Part shown: positions 54,755 to 62,577 of the stretch, in pieces
Numbering within the stretch: the first letter of the stretch is position 1
Layout: every line of letters starts with the position of its first letter
Source of the DNA: Gammaproteobacteria bacterium
Lineage (GTDB): Bacteria > Pseudomonadota > Gammaproteobacteria > Nitrococcales > Nitrococcaceae
DNA: 62,577 nucleotides
Direction: 5' to 3'
Assembly: GCA_030433275.1 (NCBI GenBank)
Contig: JAUILK010000017.1
Span: forward strand, 1-62,577
Program-made: the position numbers and the translations under genes
Notes under the pieces: generated by a model
What the model saw: the letters and a program-made list of their open reading frames with translations, nothing else
Told to the model about the DNA's origin: nothing
Databases searched by the model: none

Positions 54755-55654
54755 TTAGCTCAGCGCGCGGTCGGCGCGCAGCCGCTCGGCCATCAAATCG
54801 ACGAACGTCCGAACCTTGGCCGAAGCGTGGCGACCTTCTCGGTGCATGATATGAATTGGCCGTGGTCTCGATTCATATTCTTTTAAAACACTCATCAGCT
54901 CGCCCGTGGCGAGTTGCGGCGCGACCTGATAAGAAAGCAGCCGGGTGATGCCAAAGCCCTGGAGCGCGGCCTCGATTGCTGCGTCGTTGGTTGTTACGGT
55001 AAGCCGCGGCTGGATGCGTAAGGCTCGGCTATCGCTCGATGTTTCGAACCGCCAATCGAAAGCGTTACCGCCGGCGCTCGATGCGACGATCGAATGTTCG
55101 AGCAAGTCCGGCGGTTGCTGGGGGACCCCGTGATTCTGCAGGTAGTGGGGTGAAGCGCACAGGACGACGCGCACTGATCCCACCCGCAGGGCTCGCATGC
55201 TGGAGTCGGGCAATTCGCCGATGCGCACGCCGACGTCCACCCCCTCCTCGAGCAAATTGACGATTCGGTCTAGGAACAGGGCGGACACTTCCGTGCGTGG
55301 ATAACGTTGCAGGTATTCGACAATGCCGGGCATCACGTACATGCGCCCGAACAATACGGGCGCGGTGACGGTCAGTTGCCCACGCGGCTCGGCATTGACA
55401 CCCGCGGCGGCTTCATCGGCCGCGTCCACGTCGGCGAGGATGCGCCGCGCATCTTCCAGGTAGCGTTGCCCCGCCTCGGTAGTACGCACGTAGCGTGTGG
55501 TGCGGTTGAAGAGTTTGACGCCGAGCCGTTCCTCGAGCGCCGCCACCGCTCGGGTCACCGCCGGCGGTGATAGGTTCAGCCGCCGCGCGCCGGCGGCGAA
55601 GCCCTCCTTCTCGGCTACGGCCACGAACACGCTCATCAAGTGCAATCGATCCAT
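54755..55654 (-). CDS. LysR-family transcriptional regulator
   Basis: 299 residues. An N-terminal winged helix-turn-helix (LMSVFVAVAEKEGFAAGARR, then LNLSPPAVTRAVAALEERLG near 27) and a substrate-binding domain (about 90-295). It belongs to the group near DsdC/AaeR-like regulators that read MDRLHLMSVF at the start. It is divergent from a carboxymuconolactone-decarboxylase-family gene, 134 bp away, which with the following reductase is its probable target. An inverted repeat sits directly upstream of its start. Confidence 0.92.
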   Translation of the reverse strand: MDRLHLMSVFVAVAEKEGFAAGARRLNLSPPAVTRAVAALEERLGVKLFNRTTRYVRTTEAGQRYLEDARRILADVDAADEAAAGVNAEPRGQLTVTAPVLFGRMYVMPGIVEYLQRYPRTEVSALFLDRIVNLLEEGVDVGVRIGELPDSSMRALRVGSVRVVLCASPHYLQNHGVPQQPPDLLEHSIVASSAGGNAFDWRFETSSDSRALRIQPRLTVTTNDAAIEAALQGFGITRLLSYQVAPQLATGELMSVLKEYESRPRPIHIMHREGRHASAKVRTFVDLMAERLRADRALS

Positions 55655-55657
55655 CAA

Positions 55658-55701
55658 TTATTCCATTAATAAGAATAAATAATTGTGTTTTGTGGTTATT
55701 C
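55658..55701. promoter_or_regulatory. Candidate LysR operator
   Basis: TTATTC (55658-55663) and GAATAA (55673-55678) form an inverted repeat with a 9-bp spacer, and a third half-site TTATTC lies at 55696-55701. It falls in the A+T-rich divergent region and touches the LysR leader, as expected for autorepression and activation of the other side. Confidence 0.45.
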
Positions 55702-55788
55702 TTGTTGCAAGTGGAATTTGGCACAGTGTCCTCACCCCGATGCATGGGGCGCTGCGGAGCAGCTTGAACCCACAACAGGAGACTGGAC

Positions 55789-56334
55789 ATGAGCCGCATC
55801 AACGTCGTAACCCCCGAGAATGCCAATGCCGAGCAGAAGGCATTGCTTGATGCCATCCACTCGCAGCTCGGCATGGTGCCGAACTTCCTCAAGGTCTTCG
55901 CCAATTCACCGGCCGCCTTGCGCGCTTTTCTGGGCCTACACGGCATCGCCGGTGAAGGCAGCTTGGAGGCGCAGACCCGCGAGCGCATTGCCTTGGCGTT
56001 GGCGCAGCAGAACGCCTGCCAGTACTGCGTGTCGGCCCACACCGCCATCGGCCGCAAGGCGGGCCTCGATGGCGCCGAGATTGCGGCGAACCGCGCCGGC
56101 ACCAGCCAGGACACCAAGGCCGCCGCCGCGGTGAAGTTCGCCCGTGCACTGGCCGAACACAGCGGTGAGGTCACCACGGCGGAGATCCTCGAGGTCCGCA
56201 AGGCCGGTTACGGCGATGCGGAGATCGTGGAGATCATTACCCACGTGGGGCTAAACATCCTCAGCAACATTGTGGGTAAGGCCAGCCGGGTGGAGATCGA
56301 CTTCCCCAAGGTCGAGCTCAAGCCCGCCGCGTAG
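55789..56334 (+). CDS. Carboxymuconolactone decarboxylase / AhpD-family protein
   Basis: 181 residues. The redox-active pair is in QQNACQYCVSAHTAIGRKAG near residue 76, the Cys-Xaa2-Cys-Xaa3-His signature of AhpD-like alkylhydroperoxidases. Other family marks: LGMVPNFLKVFANSPAALRA near 27 and VEIITHVGLNILSNIVGKA near 145. Probably reduces an organic peroxide or a reactive compound. It begins a two-gene operon with the reductase fusion downstream; both are likely controlled by the divergent LysR. Confidence 0.9.
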   Translation: MSRINVVTPENANAEQKALLDAIHSQLGMVPNFLKVFANSPAALRAFLGLHGIAGEGSLEAQTRERIALALAQQNACQYCVSAHTAIGRKAGLDGAEIAANRAGTSQDTKAAAAVKFARALAEHSGEVTTAEILEVRKAGYGDAEIVEIITHVGLNILSNIVGKASRVEIDFPKVELKPAA

Positions 56335-56438
56335 GACCGGAAGGTACGGAGGCTGCCGGTTGCATTGCCGCCGGCAGTCTTTCGGCCTCGATGAATGAAG
56401 TTTGCCGAAACACGGCACAGTCGAACGGGAGCAGGATC

Positions 56439-58019
56439 ATGGGACATAGATTTGTAGAGATCGCGTTCACCGATTCGGTCCGCGCGCTCCAAGAGGCGCT
56501 CGGCAGCCGGGCTGGCTACGCGGCCATGGACGAGGGTGAGGACTCCAATCACATGCTGAGCGTGCGCGAGGCCGATTTCATCCAAGCACGCGATAGCTTT
56601 TATATGGCCAGCGTCAGCGAAACCGGTTGGCCCTACGTCCAGCATCGTGGCGGGCCCCCAGGCTTTGTGCGGGTTCTCGATGAGCAGACCCTCGGCTTTG
56701 CCGACTTCCGCGGCAACAGCCAGTACGTGAGCGTCGGTAATTTGCGAAAAGACGAGCGCGTTGCGCTGTTCTTCATGGACTATCCGAGCCGGACCCGCCT
56801 CAAGTTGCTCGGCCGTGTACGGCTGGTCGGTCCGGAGGAGCTCGAATTGATGGCCGAGCTGGAGGTGGCCGACTATCGGGCACCGGTCGAGCGCGGTTTC
56901 CTGATCCATATCGAGGCCTTCGACTGGAACTGCCCGCAACACATCACGCCGCGTTACACGAAGCCCGAGATCGAGGCGCTCACGGCGCCGTTGATCGAGG
57001 AGAACCGGGCGCTGAAGGCCGCCCGAATCGATGTCCACGCTGCGCGGCCAAAGGTGCTCGGTGACGGCCCGCTGGAGTTGGTTGTCTCAGGCGTACGCCA
57101 GCTTACACCACGGATCCGCGCCTACGAGCTGCGCGATCCGAGCGGCGGCACATTGCCTGCAGTTGAGGCGGGTGCCCACCTCCAAGTGCCGGTCCGGCTG
57201 GCCGACGGCAAGAGTGCAATTCGCCACTATTCGATCTGCTCGAACTCCGCACGCCGTGATGCCTACGAGATCGCGGTGTTGCGCGAGGACGAGGGGGCGG
57301 GCGGTTCGCGCGCTGTGCACGAGCTGTTCGCTATCGGTCTGCGCCTGCGTTGCGGGTTACCGCAGAACCATTTCCGCCTGCATACCGCCGCGCGGTCGGC
57401 CGTGCTGATTGCCGGCGGCATCGGCATCACCCCGATCAAGGCCATGGCTCAAGCGCTTGGAGCCCGTGGCAACGCGATGCAACTGCATTACGCAGGCCGT
57501 AGTGGATCGGAGATGGCCTTTCGGGATCGGCTGCTGCGTGAGTTCGCCGACGACGTGAGGATCTACCGTTCCGCTGAGGGCGAGCGCATGGACGTCGAAC
57601 GGATTCTGTCGGCCGCGCCGGACGACGCAGTCTTCTACGTCTGCGGGCCGGGCCGGTTGATCGATGCCGTTACCCGTGCCGCGACGGCATTGAACATCGA
57701 TCCAGAACGAGTCCATGTTGAGCGTTTCGCGGCGAACGTCAGTCCCGACGCGAGACCCGTCGAGGTCGAGCTGCGCCGCTCCGGCCAGCAGCTGCGGGTT
57801 TCCGCCCACCAGAGCATCCTCGATGCCATGCTCGAAGCGGGCGTCGATGTGCCTTTCAGCTGCGGAGTCGGGAACTGCAAGAGCTGCGCGGTGAAGGTGC
57901 TGGGCGGTGAGCCCGAGCACCGGGACTCGGTTCTGTCGGCAACCGAGCGAGAGGATTACCGGCTTATGTGTCCGTGTGTTTCCCGCGCCACGAGCGCTCA
58001 TCTGGTGCTCGACATTTAG
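56439..58019 (+). CDS. Fusion of a pyridoxamine-phosphate-oxidase-like domain with a ferredoxin reductase
   Basis: 526 residues. Residues about 1-190 are an FMN-binding split barrel (READFIQARDSFYMASVSET near 45, YVQHRGGPPGFVRVLDE near 67, ERVALFFMDYPSRTRLKLLG near 108). Residues about 205-430 are a ferredoxin-NADP-reductase-like unit (SAIRHYSICSN near 255, IAGGIGITPIKAMA near 320, VFYVCGPGRLIDAV near 395). The last 85 residues are a 2Fe-2S plant-type ferredoxin, FSCGVGNCKSCAVKVLGG then MCPCVSR. ATG 56439 has GGGAG 7 nt upstream. An electron-transfer chain from NAD(P)H to FMN in one chain; the substrate is unknown. Confidence 0.88.
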   Translation: MGHRFVEIAFTDSVRALQEALGSRAGYAAMDEGEDSNHMLSVREADFIQARDSFYMASVSETGWPYVQHRGGPPGFVRVLDEQTLGFADFRGNSQYVSVGNLRKDERVALFFMDYPSRTRLKLLGRVRLVGPEELELMAELEVADYRAPVERGFLIHIEAFDWNCPQHITPRYTKPEIEALTAPLIEENRALKAARIDVHAARPKVLGDGPLELVVSGVRQLTPRIRAYELRDPSGGTLPAVEAGAHLQVPVRLADGKSAIRHYSICSNSARRDAYEIAVLREDEGAGGSRAVHELFAIGLRLRCGLPQNHFRLHTAARSAVLIAGGIGITPIKAMAQALGARGNAMQLHYAGRSGSEMAFRDRLLREFADDVRIYRSAEGERMDVERILSAAPDDAVFYVCGPGRLIDAVTRAATALNIDPERVHVERFAANVSPDARPVEVELRRSGQQLRVSAHQSILDAMLEAGVDVPFSCGVGNCKSCAVKVLGGEPEHRDSVLSATEREDYRLMCPCVSRATSAHLVLDI

Positions 58020-58165
58020 ACATCATGGCTACGCGTTTAATCCGTATGCCCGGTGGTGTCGGAGGGACGGCGCCGTGAGGCGCCCCTCTATCCGGATTGA
58101 ATTTTTGTTCTAAATAATGCCTGAATTAAGTCAACTCGTGAGGTGGGTTCGGCTTGAATAAATTG

Positions 58166-58666
58166 CTAGGCCGCAAGCTCGATTCTCTTCTTGAGCAATT
58201 CAACATCACGTCCGTCCTGTGTGGATAATGTACCGTGGGCGATGAACCCCAGGTGCTTGTGAAATGCCAAGGAGCTTGGGTTTGGCGGTTTTGTGTTCAC
58301 TTCACAGCACAGGGTCCTGGCCCCAATATGAGCTCCGGAGCGTTCGAGAGCTTCGTACAGCCGCCGCCCAATACCCGTTCCTCTGGCCTCGTGGTATACA
58401 GCTATTTGGTCGATATACACGAACGGTTCTCTGATTGCGGAACGAAACGCGAGAAATTCTTCGCCGTCGTAGTTATCGCTGTTCTGGAATGCCAGAACAT
58501 ACCCGAGAACAACAGCTCCATTTGCAGCTATAATGTGCATTCTAGAAAGGTTGATGAGTCTTGAAAGCTCTTTCTGATCGAGCACTGCGACAGCCGGGAT
58601 CGCAGTCGAATTAATGCCTAACACCTGATCCGTATCACTAAAAATCAGCGCCCGAACGATGGTCAT
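58166..58666 (-). CDS. GNAT-family N-acetyltransferase
   Basis: 166 residues from ATG 58666 (MTIVRALIFSD). The acetyl-CoA-binding motif is EARGTGIGRRLYEALERSGA near residue 98, the Arg-Xaa2-Gly-Xaa-Gly pattern, preceded by a beta-strand YIDQIAVYHE and followed by LCCEVNTKPPNPSSLAFHKH, typical of GNAT folds. The substrate is unknown. It lies in a more A+T-rich stretch (58-60 kb). Confidence 0.85.
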   Translation of the reverse strand: MTIVRALIFSDTDQVLGINSTAIPAVAVLDQKELSRLINLSRMHIIAANGAVVLGYVLAFQNSDNYDGEEFLAFRSAIREPFVYIDQIAVYHEARGTGIGRRLYEALERSGAHIGARTLCCEVNTKPPNPSSLAFHKHLGFIAHGTLSTQDGRDVELLKKRIELAA

Positions 58667-58813
58667 TTGCGGTCTAATGCCTCGCTTCACCGGGGAAAAA
58701 GCAGAGCGAGGAAGGAACGGTGCTTTTTGCCGTCCCCCTGTTACTCCGTCCGATGGGGTGCCGAGTTAGGCAAAATAGCTAGCTACAACTACTCACACAC
58801 CAATATCTTCGTT

Positions 58814-59230
58814 CTATAACTCGGGAGAAGCCTTAATAAAACTTGACATCAGGTCGATGCATGTGAGGTTCTGGAGGACTTCAACCGTTACCCCTCTTGA
58901 ACGAAGAAGCTCTTCTTCTCCCATAAAAGTCTTGTTCTCCCCGACTACCACTTTGGGGATTCCGTAGAGCAGGATTGCTCCTGTACACATTGGGCATGGT
59001 GATAGCGTGGTGTATAGAGTGCATTCTCGGTAAATAGTTGCCGGTTGACGTCCCGCGTTTTCCAGCGCGTCCATTTCCCCGTGGAGCACTACACTGCCTG
59101 TTTGTACGCGCCGATTATGCCCGCGGCCTATAATTCTGGCCTGGTGAACCAGGGCAGACCCAATTGGGATGCCCCCTTCTTTCAGTCCTTTTTCCGCTTC
59201 CTCAATGGCTGCTTTCATGAATTTATCCAT
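58814..59230 (-). CDS. Cytosine deaminase, fungal FCY1-like type
   Basis: Deaminates cytosine to uracil. The 138-residue protein has zinc motifs VVLHGEMDALENAGR near residue 48 (His-Xaa-Glu) and TLSPCPMCTGAILLYGIPKV near 75 (Pro-Cys-Xaa2-Cys). Unlike E. coli CodA, which is an amidohydrolase, this is the small CDA-fold enzyme: MDKFMKAAIEEAEKGLKEGG, IIGRGHNRRVQTG and FMGEEELLRSRGV resemble yeast cytosine deaminase from memory, suggesting lateral transfer. ATG 59230 gives the usual start; the frame is open about 95 codons upstream. Confidence 0.83.
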   Translation of the reverse strand: MDKFMKAAIEEAEKGLKEGGIPIGSALVHQARIIGRGHNRRVQTGSVVLHGEMDALENAGRQPATIYRECTLYTTLSPCPMCTGAILLYGIPKVVVGENKTFMGEEELLRSRGVTVEVLQNLTCIDLMSSFIKASPEL

Positions 59231-59414
59231 TATAATTCGTCCCAAAGTGAGGATAGGGTAAGGTTTTTTCCACATTCTGCGCCGGACGATCCTTGCGCAG
59301 GCCATCTTCGATGGCAGCGTTGAGCTAGCCGGCCTCGCGAGCAACGTGCGTGCCATCATGTGATACAGCATGCCGCAAGACTCGATGCGCAGAGGATGAG
59401 ACTGGGTGTCAGGC

Positions 59415-60074
59415 TTACCACGCACAGCATGTTGAAACAAAATCCGACAATTTAACAACAACCGCAGATTCGGCTGAATGCCAAGCCTTTGCGCCCTCTG
59501 GTGTGAGCAACCAAACAAATGCAGCGCAATTCAGTAGTACAGTAGCCCAGAAAATAACTCGGAAGGGCTGCTTTTTCGATTTATGGCGCAGCCTATTTTG
59601 CGCGATCAAAGCGCCAGGCCAACCACCAGCCAGCGATAATAAATGAAGGGTGCTTTCGCTCGTGCGCCAAGTTCCCTTTTTCGCCGCCGATTTGTCGAAA
59701 ACATAGACCGTGAATGTGGCAGCACTGATAACGAGGTAGATGGGTAGGATTAGCATTGGAATTGCCGATACCAGAATTGCACTCCCGACAACCATAAGAA
59801 ACCCTATTGCTATAAAAATAGGAAGCGCGTTGAATGGCAGCTCAAGTTTTGGGAGTTTCCGAACGTTAGTAATCGCAACATCTTCGGCGCGGGTTCTGCC
59901 TTGTGCATCAGCGGAAACAGAATAGGTGACGAAGTCACCGACTGCCGGACGGCGTCCTCTATTAGCTAAACTTTTGATGTGCATAAATAGGCGGTCACCG
60001 CCGGCTATAGGGGAAATGAAACCGTATCCTTTTTCATCGTTTCAGGCTGTAATTTTTCCCTTTGATTTAATCAT
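59415..60074 (-). pseudogene. Cold-shock domain + DUF1294 membrane protein with an in-frame TGA
   Basis: From ATG 60074 the frame reads MIKSKGKITA, then TGA (60042-60044), then NDEKGYGFISPIAGGDRLFM and onward without a break to 59415. Cold-shock domains have Trp at this point (KGKIxxWNxExGYGFI), so TGG has become TGA, a one-base change. The rest is intact: MHIKSLANRGRRPAVGDFVT, two to three membrane segments, and the DUF1294 motif LHLLSLAGGWPGALIAQ near residue 150. A shorter product could start at the internal ATG 59984, without the RNA-binding motif. A sequencing error or UGA readthrough remain possible. Confidence 0.8.
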
Positions 60075-60076
60075 TT

Positions 60077-61680
60077 TCAAGCATTCCCGCTCAAGAGTTT
60101 CCTGGCCAGCAGCATTCCCGAATTGGGCGAGGCACCGCCTCCCGGCCAGGTGGAGGCGCCGCACATGTAGAGGCCCGGGATCGGTATTTCGTGGTCGGCG
60201 TAGCCCGCAAAGGGCCGGTTTCCGTAAAACTGTGAAAGATGAAGGCTGCCGGCGTTCAAATCGCCATTCACCAGATTCGGGTTCAATTCCTGGAGATCCA
60301 ACGGGGTGTGGATGGCCATCCCGAGGACCGCGTCGGGGAGACCCGGTGCATGCCGTGATAGCTGACGAATGACGCGATCCGCAAACTTCTTGGCTGCTTC
60401 GGGCGTCCAGCTGCGGTCTTCGATCGTGCCGGCGGCATCTCCGCGAATCTCGGCAGGCACCGCGCGCACCATGATCCACAGGACATGTTTGCCGGCAGGA
60501 GCGCGGGACGGGTCGTAGATCGTGGGTTGACCGACCACGAGGAAAGGGTGGTTTGCAAACATGCCGGCCATGCCTTCCTGGTAAGCGGCCGCGATGTAGT
60601 CCAATGATGGGCCGACGTGCACGTAGAAGCTGCGTCGCGCCGCTTCATCCTCCCAGTCGGGCAGCCTGGACAACGCAAGATGAATCACCAGCGTGCCTGG
60701 GCCGTAGCGGTAGTTGCTTGCTTTTTCAACTACCGCCTCCGGCAAATGACCCTCGGTCAGTTTCACCAACGCCTGGGGCGTGACGCTGGCGACGCGACGA
60801 CTCCGCAAGAGCTTCGCAGTTCACGCCCACCGGCCAGGCGAACATCGGCGGCCCTCCCCTTATCGAAAAGGATCTGTTCCACCGTTTGGTTGTTGACGAC
60901 GCTTCCCCCGTGTTCCCGGACGAGTTCCACGATCGCCCGAATCATGTTGCCGGAACCGCCGCGGGCAATGGGAATGCCGTTGCGCTCGTCGCCGTTGGTT
61001 TCGAGGAAGGGCATCCAGCATCCCCCGGGGACGTCGGGGGCATAATCGAGATGCATGGCCCAGGCGGCAATCAGGGCCTGGACGACGTCACTCTGGAAAC
61101 GCCGGCCGAGATTCGCGCGGAGGGAGTCGAGCAGGATCCCGCGAAGCGGAGTTGCTACATTCGGGGGCAGATCCCCGTTCCGGCCGAAGACGAGTTCCAG
61201 AGGGCCGGAACGAACCGCCGGCGATCCCAGGATCTGGAACAAGACGGAGCTGCACCGGTCATAGTCCGTACGCCACGCCTTCCAGGCCTTCGCGTCCGCT
61301 TTCGAGAAACGCGCAATGGCTCTCAGGTTGGCCTCCAGATCCGTGCCGATCCCCAAAAAACGGCCATCGGCAGCAAGCGAACCGAACGAATGCTCCGCCA
61401 CGACGAGGTCCAGACCCTTCTCCGCCAGCGCTTCGCGGTGTTCGGCGTAGAACGGTGAGCCGGCGAATAGACTCAGATTCATCGCTTCGATGTCATGCCG
61501 GAAGCCGGGCAACGTGAGTTCCATCGTTCGCACCGCACCGCCCGGAGTGCGGTTTCGATCGAAGACCAGCACTCGCCAGCCCTCCTTGGCCACAGCGAGT
61601 GCGGCGCCGAGAGAGTTGATGCCGGCACCGATGAAAATGATCTCCGGCTCTTCCATGTCTTCGCGTAACGACTCGCTCAT
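60077..61680 (-). pseudogene. Phytoene-desaturase-like FAD oxidoreductase split by a frameshift
   Basis: The first part (from ATG 61680) begins EIIFIGAGINSLGAALAVAK, the FAD-binding GxGxxG motif, and reads correctly to AGGRELRSSCGVVAS near 60790. It then leaves frame and stops at 60763. The second part continues the protein in another frame (VASVTPQALVKLTEGHLPEA from about 60795 to 60077) and ends with the C-terminal FAD motif IPGLYMCGASTWPGGGASPN. Joined, it is about 530 residues, normal for the PYROXD2/CrtI-like family. One indel near 60780-60800 explains it. The stop lies 2 bp before the next gene's start, so they were an operon. Confidence 0.85.
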
Positions 61681-61894
61681 GGTGGTGTTTCCCGTCAGGT
61701 GTTCGCCGGAATCCAGACGATTGGACACCATCCGGTATTCCCCAGTCAGAACCCTCCCGCTACGAGTGGTGCGGTTTGCTTGATGACGCTGCGTCCGGAA
61801 ACGAGATGCCTTCTCATGTGGCTGTCCCCGAGTTTCAATGGTCTTTCACCGAGCCCGAGGAGCAGGATTGGGACGATCTTCAGGAACGCCGAGC

Positions 61895-62425
61895 TCATTG
61901 GTATTGAGGGAACCGCTGCCGCATGACCTGCTCCTCAAGCTTGATGCGTTGAAAGAGCGCAAACAAATAGCTTGGGAAAAGAATTGCAAGGGCGAGCCAT
62001 GCTTTCGTGACTAGCGCCACTCCAAGCAGCTCCGGAAGAATATTCAAATAGTAGTTTGGATGGCGCACTGTGCGAAAAAGCCAACTCTGTTTGAGCGTGT
62101 GACCCGAAGCCAGTAGGAGCTTCACAGACCAAAGGTTGCCCAGTTCGTGAATGACATAGGCCAAGACGAACATGGAGCAGGTGTAGAGCACAACGCCGAG
62201 CCAAGTAAGCGTATCAACCGGAGCGTTCCGCCACAGCCCCTCTATCAGGGCTGCAGCATAGAGCGTCACATGCAGCACCGCTATTACGCGACTGTTTCCA
62301 GCGCCAAATTCCTCCGCGCCTTCCGCGCGCAGCCGCGCCTCGTTACGCTTCGAGATAAACAGGCTGCAAAAGCGCAGAGCAACGGCAACGACGAAGAAGG
62401 CAACAAGAAACTCGGTCGTGGTCAT
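61895..62425 (-). CDS. Isoprenylcysteine carboxyl methyltransferase-like membrane protein
   Basis: 176 residues with four to five membrane segments and the ICMT/PEMT motif LFRTVRHPNYYLNILPELLG near residue 115, where the Arg-His-Pro-Asn-Tyr unit binds S-adenosylmethionine, and the closing KLEEQVMRQRFPQY. Bacterial members methylate lipids or small molecules; the substrate is not known. ATG 62425 is preceded by GGAAGG at 6 nt. The IS end is only 17 bp further up, so its native promoter has been displaced and expression may depend on the IS. Confidence 0.82.
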   Translation of the reverse strand: MTTTEFLVAFFVVAVALRFCSLFISKRNEARLRAEGAEEFGAGNSRVIAVLHVTLYAAALIEGLWRNAPVDTLTWLGVVLYTCSMFVLAYVIHELGNLWSVKLLLASGHTLKQSWLFRTVRHPNYYLNILPELLGVALVTKAWLALAILFPSYLFALFQRIKLEEQVMRQRFPQYQ

Positions 62426-62442
62426 GGTTACCTTCCGTGTAA

Positions 62443-62577
62443 GAGCCTGTTCATAATCTCCGGAGCAACAGTGTCAAGAACGCCAGATGGACGAACTGCA
62501 GACTGGTATTAATCTTACGCTCGCAGTTCTTCCATAAGCGGCGGCATTTTTCCAGCCAGCCGAAGGAGCGTTCCACG
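62443..62577 (-). mobile_element. IS5-family insertion sequence, 3' end only
   Basis: Inverted copy of the element at the left edge. The terminal sequence GAGCCTGTTC begins at 62443 and is preceded by TAA, again fitting a TNA target. The rest of the element continues beyond the window. Confidence 0.8.
62451..62576 (-). CDS. IS5-family transposase, C-terminal fragment
   Basis: The frame is open from the window edge to TGA at 62451-62453. It begins VERSFGWLEKCRRL, which contains the ERSFGWL region of the IS5-type DDE domain's C-terminal Glu, and continues as at the left edge. The gene is partial because the window ends inside it. Confidence 0.82.
   Translation of the reverse strand: MERSFGWLEKCRRLWKNCERKINTSLQFVHLAFLTLLLRRL

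Overview
The window is 62.6 kb of mostly G+C-rich bacterial DNA, with short intergenic gaps, many 4-bp ATGA/GTGA gene overlaps and good ribosome binding sites. Flavocytochrome c sulfide dehydrogenase (fccAB), selO, arfB, corA, YajD and several c-di-GMP proteins suggest a sulfur-oxidising gammaproteobacterium, perhaps close to Ectothiorhodospiraceae. That placement is inference from gene content, not phylogeny. Both window edges are the 3' end of the same IS5-family transposase pointing inward, so this is probably one contig that broke at repeated insertion sequences.

Region 1 (0.4-8.1 kb) is a glyoxylate module. On the minus strand lie bhcB, bhcC and bhcD of the beta-hydroxyaspartate cycle, with an in-frame 102-residue relic of bhcA at the head of the operon. 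Divergent from it, mcl, mtkA and mtkB (malyl-CoA lyase, malate-CoA ligase) would make the glyoxylate that the bhc enzymes assimilate. Region 2 (8.2-14.1 kb) has an exported M14-type zinc hydrolase, fccAB, a broken antitoxin-like regulator and a pentulose kinase, separated by gene-poor debris.

Region 3 (14.5-31.9 kb) is a large GGDEF-EAL protein, then a 7-repeat CRISPR array and a long co-directional type III-B (Cmr) locus: CARF-winged-helix protein, cmr1, cas10, cmr3-6, a Csx1-type CARF-HEPN ribonuclease, cas6, csx16, cas2, cas1, a second Cas1-like protein that has lost every recognisable catalytic residue, and a second cas2. The paired adaptation genes (active Cas1 + dead Cas1, two Cas2) are the most unusual system in the window.

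Region 4 (32-41 kb) has an aldehyde dehydrogenase, a copper-binding lipoprotein, a DUF3943 protein, and an A+T-richer five-gene operon (aminotransferase, SRPBCC protein, NAD-dependent thioester-reductase-like protein, acyl-CoA dehydrogenase, formyltransferase) that looks like an undescribed small biosynthetic pathway. Region 5 (41-51.3 kb) is mostly housekeeping: selO, a Cache-GGDEF protein, arfB, an App1-type phosphatase, corA, an HDOD protein with a degenerate GGDEF domain, and an HNH protein.

Region 6 (51.4-62.4 kb) has a 971-residue enoyl-CoA hydratase/reductase fusion resembling the last two domains of propionyl-CoA synthase, a LysR-controlled redox pair, a fungal-type cytosine deaminase, and two adjacent damaged genes: a cold-shock/DUF1294 protein with an in-frame TGA where Trp is expected, and an FAD oxidoreductase split by a frameshift. 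An isoprenylcysteine-methyltransferase-like membrane protein ends the window, 17 bp from the second IS copy.
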